From positions 1 to 12,082 of the forward strand of contig JASJBO010000258.1 in assembly GCA_030066475.1 (NCBI GenBank): DNA of 12,082 nucleotides, in the 5' to 3' direction. Made by a program: the position numbers and the translations under genes. The stretch comes from Myxococcota bacterium (GTDB lineage Bacteria > Myxococcota_A > UBA9160 > PR03). Shown here one piece after another: positions 7,501-12,082 of the stretch. Each line of letters begins with the position of its first letter. The stretch's first letter is position 1. The notes under the pieces were generated by a model, which was not told where the DNA came from, did not search any database, and saw only the letters and a program-made list of their open reading frames with translations.

Positions 7501-8668
7501 GCGCGTGCGGGAGCGGCTGCTCGCGAACGACGCGGCGGGTCTCGAGCAGCTCGCCGCTCGGGTGTTCGCGGAGTTCGAGCGGCTCGAGACGCTGCGGCGC
7601 GAGAAGATCCTGGTGTCGTGGCGCGCCGCCGGCCTGTCGCTCGAGATCGGACTCCAGCGCGACCTCGCCGCCGCGCTGGCGCCGCCCCTGCTGGCGGCGC
7701 TGGTCGCGGAGCGCGACCCCGGCGTGCTGCGCGAGGCGGCCGCGCTGCTGCACCCACTGACCGAGACGCTGATCCAGCTGCGCGAGTATCGGCTGGCCGC
7801 CTCGATCGTGAGCGGGCTCGCGGCGCGGCGTCGGGCGCTGCTCGGCGAGTCCGACGCGGGGACCGCGCGCGTGGTCGCCGCGCTGGTGCGCCGTCCCATG
7901 CGCGCCAGCCAGGACCTGCTGCGCGTCGACCTCGGCGCCGAAGGCGAGCCGCAGCAGGGCGCGCTCCTGCTGGTCGAGTGTCTGGCCGAGGCCGCCGTGC
8001 CGCTGCTGGTCGAGGTGATCACCCGCGCGGAGGAGCCTCGCACCCGGCAGCTCGCCGCCCGCCTGCTCGAGCGCTGCGGCGCCGCGGGCGGCCAGGCCCT
8101 GCGTGCGGCGCTCACGGGCAGCGTGCGGCCCGAGCAGCGCGTCCGCATCCTCGAGGTCTTCGACAGCGTGACCCCGGGTCTGGGGACCGAGCTGGCTGCC
8201 ATGCTGAGCGACGAGCACCCCGAGGTGCGTCAGGCCGCGCTCGCCCTGGCGGCCCGCGTCAAGGACGCCCGCGTGCTCGACCTGATCATCGCGCAGGCGC
8301 AGCGCGTGGAGGCCTCACTCGCGGTTCCCGCCATCGAGGCGCTGGGTGGCATCGCCGTGCGCGGCGTGGCGGCAGCGCTGGGGGAGATCCTCGATCGCGC
8401 CGGCGACCTCGACCGCGCGATCGCGTGCTGTCAGGCTCTGGGGAAGCTCGCCGACCCCGACGGTGTCGGCGCCCTGGTGCGTGCGCTGGAGCGCCGCGAG
8501 AGGATCTCGCGCCGCTTCTACTGGTCGACGGCGGTGCGGGGCACGGCGGCCTTCGCCCTCTCGCGGGCCGAGACGGCCGAGGCGCGCCGCCAGCTCGCCG
8601 CGTTCGCCGACGACCCCGATCCGGTGGTGGCGCGCGTCGCGCACCGCGTCGTGGGGGCGGACCCGTGA
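4523..8668 (+). CDS. GGDEF - AAA/STAND-like ATPase - duplicated domain - HEAT-like protein
   Basis: A 1381-residue cytoplasmic multidomain protein with no signal peptide or transmembrane segment. Residues about 20-175 are a GGDEF diguanylate cyclase domain (DELTGLFNRR, LDLDEFKSINDGYGHPVGD) with signature AGDEF at 100-104, a variant tolerated in some active cyclases. The residues before it lack an RxxD inhibitory site. Residues about 205-470 are a P-loop ATPase of the AAA_16/STAND type: Walker A GAPGIGKTT (233-241) and Walker B LVLLVDDAH (near 343-351). A helical or winged-helix arm follows (LPRSLEDIVREKIAALD near 475; VLEIAYGSLDPERRE near 555). Residues 657-793 and 812-952 are two divergent copies of one domain, and about 1140-1381 is HEAT-like. 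The likely role is c-di-GMP synthesis controlled by ATP binding and a helical scaffold. The ATG at 4523 has GGAAG only three bases away; see the alternative at 4474. It overlaps the next gene by 4 nt. Confidence 0.9.
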   Translation: MQGVDLLRLLERGGKDPARLVFEDELTGLFNRRFLFHYFEDEVDWQREPPGSLPLLMLDLDEFKSINDGYGHPVGDQALIWVAAQLREAAGENGLPIRYAGDEFMLLLPDCSKGEARERAEWLQQQLRTNPLPLESRQLTLRVSIGLAAFPEDARSGKGLVQQADTALYQAKRGGGAQVADIDDVDLGAVTTKAGLTQLDEAGVVGRRPQLRRVDDGIEALARRESRLLVLRGAPGIGKTTFLETVRTQLAARPDSRVLQVTGRSAEMFRPYYLAVDVLSALLRSEPDGGRSALEALGVSDAERLFSVIEQGDSGAPNEPAKREAIFQSVVRLLARVLAGQPLVLLVDDAHLADEATLLLLRVLVESEGVSLLVCAAAPKLEGGDATPLERFLDTHQGSLPLEQVELGPLTAADVGDHLRAIFPQVAIPEGFERELAEATQGNALFLGEILRKLVQDGKIRLRAHQWVIDPLEDGYLPRSLEDIVREKIAALDEEGRDLLGHASVLGESLPVSELVGGSECPEGRVLEFVDRAAALGLVTTEFDRDDETVRFLGKRVLEIAYGSLDPERREVLHERVGDYHESIYKSQSLLPPASILAYHFKRSASQEKSRYYVELQARHSRAIFDPEEAAHYSAELEDDAYTGPPLAVESAAAVPGLLRALLTAVRKVKLYPSSSEALRVAFGQVEAALAPILAKNELLDVHCVDDELRVNGEPLSVGDLRLVASGLGDLLRRLELRGLSLHRGIAPGEIQTLVRAFGETRPEAIDPRFWERFGAEQGLAHVNLKQLRYKAVTGSSAEPASATTRDPDAAGVREVVRALVALGRGVLLYPVQSQVITGTIERIDEALTGLLAEHETLSLAVADDAVLVDGMPSEASRFDRLTAELLELFEAVGLDSLHFRRGVLRAELEALVVGLREFPRDCGDEDFWPAFAEGRGLTRIAFNASRYATGVASTLVEVRVPPTGAEAPGALPEPEPARPEETLDELLPELPGRVRERLLANDAAGLEQLAARVFAEFERLETLRREKILVSWRAAGLSLEIGLQRDLAAALAPPLLAALVAERDPGVLREAAALLHPLTETLIQLREYRLAASIVSGLAARRRALLGESDAGTARVVAALVRRPMRASQDLLRVDLGAEGEPQQGALLLVECLAEAAVPLLVEVITRAEEPRTRQLAARLLERCGAAGGQALRAALTGSVRPEQRVRILEVFDSVTPGLGTELAAMLSDEHPEVRQAALALAARVKDARVLDLIIAQAQRVEASLAVPAIEALGGIAVRGVAAALGEILDRAGDLDRAIACCQALGKLADPDGVGALVRALERRERISRRFYWSTAVRGTAAFALSRAETAEARRQLAAFADDPDPVVARVAHRVVGADP
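6491..6901 (+). repeat. Internal duplicated domain, copy 1 (residues 657-793)
   Basis: This copy begins GLLRALLTAVRKVKLYP and continues through LAPILAKNELLDVHCVDDEL, RVNGEPL, LRGLSLHRGI, DPRFWERFG and ends at RYKAV. The same ordered landmarks occur in copy 2. They are a helix ending in LYP, a strand ending in D-D-x-L/V, a V-(N/D)-G turn, a (L/F)-x-R-G element and a D-x-x-F-W helix. I recall similar LYP/DG segments in HEAT-repeat proteins of deltaproteobacteria but know no assigned function. Confidence 0.7.
6956..7378 (+). repeat. Internal duplicated domain, copy 2 (residues 812-952)
   Basis: This copy begins GVREVVRALVALGRGVLLYP and continues LTGLLAEHETLSLAVADDAV, LVDGMPS, LDSLHFRRGV, DEDFWPAFA and ends at RYATGV. 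It aligns with copy 1 over essentially the whole unit of about 137-141 residues with low identity but conserved landmarks, indicating an old tandem duplication within the gene. Confidence 0.7.
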
Positions 8669-10416
8669 GCGCCGTCGAGACGGCTCGTGTCCTGATCGCG
8701 GCGGCCGACCCGGCGCTGCGCCGCCAGGCGCGGCAGGTGCTCGCGCGCGGCGGCTTCGCCGCCGAGGAGGTCGAGCCCGGGGCGCCGCTGCGAGCGAGCA
8801 TCGAGGCGAGTCCTCCCGCGCTGATCCTGGTCGACGCCCGGATCGGCGAGGGCGCCCGAACCGCCCCGCTGTCGCCCGCGGCGCCCGGGGTCCCCACCAT
8901 CGCGCTGGTTCCGGCCTCCGACCCGGCGGCGACCGAGCGCGCGCTGCGCGCCGGCGCGGCCGACGTGGTTGCGCTGCCGCTGCTGCCCGCCGTGCTGCTG
9001 CACCGGGTGCGCATCGCGCTCACGCTGAGCGGCCGCGGCCACGCCCTGCAGCGCGCCGAGCAGCGCGTGCAGCAGCTCTCGTCGCGCGACGGCGTGACCG
9101 GCCTGCCGAACCGGCCCGCGTTCCTGGAGGGACTCGAGCGCTTCCTGCGCGAGCGCCGGCCGGAGACCCAGCGCGCCGCCCTGCTGCTGATCGATCTCGA
9201 CAACTTCAAGCGCGTCAACGACACCTTCACCCACGCCGCGGGAGACGTCTTGCTGCGGGGCGTGGCCGAGCGCCTGGCGCGCTGCCTGCGGCGGGTCGAC
9301 GAGGAGACGGTCGCCGGCGCGGGCGACGTGCTGTCGCGGATCGGCGGCGACGAGTTCGCCGTGTTGCTGGCCCGCATCACCGCGAACGACGACGCGGCGC
9401 GCGTGGCGCGTCGCGTCATCGACGCCATGCGCGAGCCGCTGGTCGCCGCCGACGTCGACATGGTGGTGGGCGCGAGCATCGGCATTGCGGTGTGCCCGAA
9501 CGACGGCGAGGAGGCGGCGACCCTGCTGCGCAAGGCGGACACTGCGCTCTACCACGCCAAGGAGGAGGGGCGCAACGACTTCCGGTTCTACACCGAGTCG
9601 ATCGACCGCGCCTCGATCCGCAAGTACGCGCTCGAGCGCAAGCTGTGTCGCGCCTTCGAGAACCACGAGCTGCGCGTGTACTACCAGCCGCAGGTCGAGG
9701 TCGCGACCGGCCGCCTCACCGGCGTCGAGGCGCTGCTGCGCTGGGAAGACGCCGAGCTCGGCGCGGTGTCGCCCGCCGAGTTCGTGCCGCTCGCCGAGGA
9801 GGCCGGGCTGATCACCCCGATCGGCGACTGGGTGCTCCGCAGGGCGTGTGCCCAGGCCTGTGACTGGCGGAGCGCCGGCCTCCCGCCGTTCCGCATCGCG
9901 GTCAACATCTCGCCACACCACTTCCGCGACGCGTCGCTGGTCGACACCGTGCGCCGGACCCTGTTCGAGACCGGGCTGCCGCCCGCCTGCCTCGAGCTCG
10001 AGATCACCGAGGGGGCCCTCATGCACAGCCGCGAGGCGGCGGCGGCGCAGCTCGGCGAGCTGAAGCGGATCGGCGTCTCGGTGGCGCTCGACGACTTCGG
10101 CACCGGCTACTCGTCGCTCAGCTACCTCAAGGGCCTGCCCGTCGACGCCGTCAAGATCGACCGCTCGTTCGTGCGCTGCGTCACGCTCGATCCCGAGGAC
10201 GCCGCCATCGCCGAGGCGATCATCTCGATGGCCCGGGCGCTCCAGCTCCGCGTGGTCGCCGAGGGCGTCGAGAACGAGCGCCAGCGCGACTTCCTGGGCG
10301 GCCGCGCCTGCTCCGAGATGCAGGGCTACCTGATCGGGCCGCCGGTCTCGGCCGAGGCCATCACCGAGCTGTTCCGGGTCGATCTCGGGCGCAACGACGC
10401 GGCCAAGACCCCCTGA
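8665..10416 (+). CDS. Degenerate receiver - GGDEF - EAL c-di-GMP protein
   Basis: A 583-residue bifunctional-type protein. Residues about 6-120 form a receiver-like domain: Asp57 sits at the phosphoacceptor position (LILVDARI), but the usual acidic pair is reduced to AAAD, the conserved Thr/Ser is Val/Pro (IALVPASD) and the conserved Lys is missing (DVVALPLLP), so normal phosphotransfer is doubtful. The GGDEF domain (about 150-320) has an intact GGDEF at 227-231 and about nine extra residues between RRVD and the motif. The EAL domain (about 330-575) keeps EAL at 355, Asn414, ELEITE 444-449, Asp476/Asp477, Lys497, EGVE 533-536 and Gln553, so phosphodiesterase activity is expected. The GTG start at 8665 overlaps the previous TGA (GTGA), with GGGGGCGGA just upstream, indicating translational coupling to the GGDEF-ATPase gene. 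No membrane segment is visible. Confidence 0.94.
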   Translation: MSAVETARVLIAAADPALRRQARQVLARGGFAAEEVEPGAPLRASIEASPPALILVDARIGEGARTAPLSPAAPGVPTIALVPASDPAATERALRAGAADVVALPLLPAVLLHRVRIALTLSGRGHALQRAEQRVQQLSSRDGVTGLPNRPAFLEGLERFLRERRPETQRAALLLIDLDNFKRVNDTFTHAAGDVLLRGVAERLARCLRRVDEETVAGAGDVLSRIGGDEFAVLLARITANDDAARVARRVIDAMREPLVAADVDMVVGASIGIAVCPNDGEEAATLLRKADTALYHAKEEGRNDFRFYTESIDRASIRKYALERKLCRAFENHELRVYYQPQVEVATGRLTGVEALLRWEDAELGAVSPAEFVPLAEEAGLITPIGDWVLRRACAQACDWRSAGLPPFRIAVNISPHHFRDASLVDTVRRTLFETGLPPACLELEITEGALMHSREAAAAQLGELKRIGVSVALDDFGTGYSSLSYLKGLPVDAVKIDRSFVRCVTLDPEDAAIAEAIISMARALQLRVVAEGVENERQRDFLGGRACSEMQGYLIGPPVSAEAITELFRVDLGRNDAAKTP

Positions 10417-10419
10417 CCC

Positions 10420-10450
10420 GTGACGCGGAGTCGCCGCCGCCGGGTATCAT
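10420..10450 (+). promoter_or_regulatory. Weak sigma-70-like promoter candidate for fhs
   Basis: TATCAT at 10445-10450 matches the -10 consensus at five of six positions and is an isolated A/T-containing spot in GC-rich DNA. GTGACG at 10420-10425 matches TTGACA at four positions, but the spacer is 19 nt, longer than ideal. A transcript would start about 25 nt before the fhs ATG. No hairpin with a T-tract is seen between the EAL gene stop and here, so readthrough into fhs is also possible. Confidence 0.28.
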
Positions 10451-10481
10451 CCCCTGCGCCACGCGCGCACGGGGGATTCGC

Positions 10482-12082
10482 ATGCCGTCCGACGTCGAGA
10501 TCGCCCGCTCCGTCAGCCCGCGTCCGATCGCCGAGGTCGCGGCGGCGCTCGGCCTCGACCCGGGCGAGTGTCGCCCCTGCGACCGGGAGGTCCTGAAGCT
10601 CGACCCCGCCGTGCTGCAGCGCCCGCGCCAGCGGTCGGGCGCCGGCCGCCTGGTGCTGGTGTCGGCGATCACGCCGACGCCGGCGGGGGAGGGCAAGACC
10701 ACCACCAGCATCGGGCTGGCGCAGGGCCTGGCGCGGATCGGCGAGTCGGCCTGCCTGGCGCTGCGCGAGCCGTCGCTCGGACCCTCGTTCGGAATGAAGG
10801 GCGGGGCGACCGGTGGCGGGCGCAGCCAGCTCCTGCCGATGGAGAAGATCAACCTCCACTTCACCGGCGACTTCCACGCCATCACGTCGGCGCACAACCT
10901 GCTCGCCGCGCTGCTCGACAACCACGTCTACTTCGGCAACCAGGCGCGCATCGACCCGCGCCGCATCCTGTGGCGGCGCGTGATCGACATGAACGACCGC
11001 GCGCTGCGCAACGTGATCGTGGGTCTCGGGGGGCCGACCCAGGGCGTGCCGCGCGAGACGGGCTTCGACATCACGGCGGCCTCCGAGGTGATGGCGATGC
11101 TGTGTCTGGCCGAGGACGAAGAGGACCTGCGCGCCCGAATCGACCGCCTGCTCGTCGCCTTCGACTACGATCGCGAGCCGGTGACGGCCGCCCGGCTCGG
11201 GGCGTCCGGCGCCATGCTCGTGCTGCTGCGCGACGCGCTGTGGCCCAACCTGGTGCAGACGCTCGAAGGGACCCCCGCCATCGTCCACGGCGGGCCGTTC
11301 GCGAACATCGCGCACGGCTGCAACAGCCTGGTTGCCACGCGGATGGCCCTGCACCTCGCCGACTGGGCGATCACCGAGGCGGGCTTCGGCTTCGATCTGG
11401 GCGCCGAGAAGTTCTTCGACATCAAGTGCCGCAGCGCCGGTCTCGACACGGTCGCCGTCGTGCTGGTGGCGACGGTCCGCGCGCTCAAGCTCCACGGCGG
11501 CATCCCGCCCAGGGAGCTGGCCGCGTCCGATCCCGAGGCGGTGCGGCGCGGGCTCCCCAACCTCGACAAGCACGTCGAGAACATCCGCCACTTCGGCGAG
11601 GTGCCGGTCGTCGCGCTCAACCGCTTCGGCGACGACGACGAGGACGAGATCGAGGTGGTGCGGGCGCGCTGCGCCGAGCTCGGCGCGCCCTTCGCGGTGT
11701 CCGACCACCACGAGCGCGGCGGCGCCGGCGCGGAGGCGCTGGCCAGGGTCCTCGTCGAGCACGCCGAGGCGCACGCCACGCCCTTCCGGCCGCTCTACGA
11801 CCTGGAGCAGTCGGTCCCCGAGAAGATCCTGGCCGTGGCGCGCACCATGTACGGCGCCCGCGACGTGGTCTTCACCCGGCAGGCCGAGCGCGACCTGCGC
11901 GACGTGCGGCGCCTCGGGTACGAGGGCCTGCCGGTGTGCGTCGCCAAGACGCCGGCCTCGCTCTCGGACGACCCCAAGCTGCGCGGACGCCCCGACGACT
12001 TCGAGGTCACGGTGCGCAGCGTCCAGATCAACGCGGGCGCCGGCTTCCTGGTGGTGCTCACCGGCGACATCCTGCGCATGCC
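10482..12082 (+). CDS. fhs: Formate-tetrahydrofolate ligase (3-prime end outside the window)
   Basis: Encodes the cytoplasmic enzyme that makes 10-formyl-tetrahydrofolate from formate, THF and ATP, feeding purine synthesis and, in some bacteria, C1 assimilation or the reverse formate-releasing direction. The frame is open from ATG 10482 to the window end (533 codons); the family is usually about 555 residues, so only some 20-25 residues should be missing. The start MPSDVEIARS is typical. The P-loop TPTPAGEGKTTT is at residues 64-75, followed by REPSLGPSFGMKGGATGGG, LHFTGDFHAITSAHNLL and HGGPFANIAHGCNS, all family signatures. GGGGGA ends five or six bases before the ATG and serves as the ribosome binding site. 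The gene follows the EAL gene by 65 nt on the same strand. No other folate gene is visible, so its link to the c-di-GMP genes is probably positional only. Confidence 0.97.
   Translation, partial: MPSDVEIARSVSPRPIAEVAAALGLDPGECRPCDREVLKLDPAVLQRPRQRSGAGRLVLVSAITPTPAGEGKTTTSIGLAQGLARIGESACLALREPSLGPSFGMKGGATGGGRSQLLPMEKINLHFTGDFHAITSAHNLLAALLDNHVYFGNQARIDPRRILWRRVIDMNDRALRNVIVGLGGPTQGVPRETGFDITAASEVMAMLCLAEDEEDLRARIDRLLVAFDYDREPVTAARLGASGAMLVLLRDALWPNLVQTLEGTPAIVHGGPFANIAHGCNSLVATRMALHLADWAITEAGFGFDLGAEKFFDIKCRSAGLDTVAVVLVATVRALKLHGGIPPRELAASDPEAVRRGLPNLDKHVENIRHFGEVPVVALNRFGDDDEDEIEVVRARCAELGAPFAVSDHHERGGAGAEALARVLVEHAEAHATPFRPLYDLEQSVPEKILAVARTMYGARDVVFTRQAERDLRDVRRLGYEGLPVCVAKTPASLSDDPKLRGRPDDFEVTVRSVQINAGAGFLVVLTGDILRM

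Noticed and set aside
4127..8218. A 1363-codon open frame on the strand opposite the GGDEF-ATPase gene
   Set aside because: Its translation is rich in His, Gln, Arg and Leu with no recognisable motif, as expected for the complement of a GC-rich, Leu/Glu/Ala-rich helical protein. The sense strand carries clear domains, so this is a shadow despite its length.
5920..8664. Long in-frame extension upstream of the receiver-GGDEF-EAL gene, giving a 1498-codon frame
   Set aside because: The extension is an Arg/Ala/Gly-rich shadow of the GGDEF-ATPase gene. The receiver-like domain begins immediately after the GTG at 8665, which overlaps the previous stop and has a purine-rich ribosome binding site.
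4447..10480. The 10-mer GGGGGATTCG occurs at 4447-4456 and at 10471-10480
   Set aside because: At 10471 it is part of the fhs ribosome binding site. At 4447 it is too far from any start codon to act the same way. Two copies of a short G-rich word are not enough for a regulatory claim.
8665..12082. A functional link between the c-di-GMP genes and fhs
   Set aside because: They only share strand and a 65-nt gap that contains a possible separate promoter. I know of no pathway connection, so adjacency alone is insufficient.

Overview
The DNA is very GC-rich, with codons overwhelmingly ending in G or C. Gene content (c-di-GMP proteins with ATPase and HEAT-like parts, a CP-ATP-grasp/alpha-E/transglutaminase operon, formate-THF ligase) suggests a high-GC deltaproteobacterial or Myxococcota-like bacterium. 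That assignment is an inference: there is no rRNA or other phylogenetic marker here. I see no tRNA, rRNA, CRISPR array, transposase or phage gene.

Layout. Left edge: the last 38 codons of a probable membrane protein (+), converging on a small VOC/glyoxalase-fold gene (-). Next, on the minus strand and read right to left, is a tightly overlapping three-gene operon: circularly permuted ATP-grasp (3956-2448), alpha-E protein (2455-1472) and transglutaminase-like protein (1475-600). The genes overlap by 8 and 4 nt. The family combination is predicted to make and process an amide- or peptide-containing product of unknown identity; the VOC gene may be a fourth member.

A 302-bp divergent spacer (3957-4258) follows. 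It holds a sigma-54-like -24/-12 match facing the ATP-grasp gene, a perfect 12-bp palindrome, and a strong hairpin touching the ribosome binding site of the first rightward gene. Rightward lie a 55-residue four-cysteine protein, a 1381-residue GGDEF - AAA/STAND-like ATPase - duplicated domain - HEAT-like protein, and, overlapping it by 4 nt (GTGA), a 583-residue degenerate receiver - GGDEF - EAL protein. Together these look like a c-di-GMP module in which synthesis may be gated by a nucleotide-driven ATPase and a helical scaffold, with hydrolysis encoded in the overlapping gene.

Right edge: formate-tetrahydrofolate ligase (fhs), cut by the window end shortly before its C-terminus. The most unusual item is the 1381-residue fusion with its internal domain duplication. 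Its N-terminus is uncertain: an out-of-frame ATG 49 nt upstream reads into the protein if one base of a GGG run is removed.
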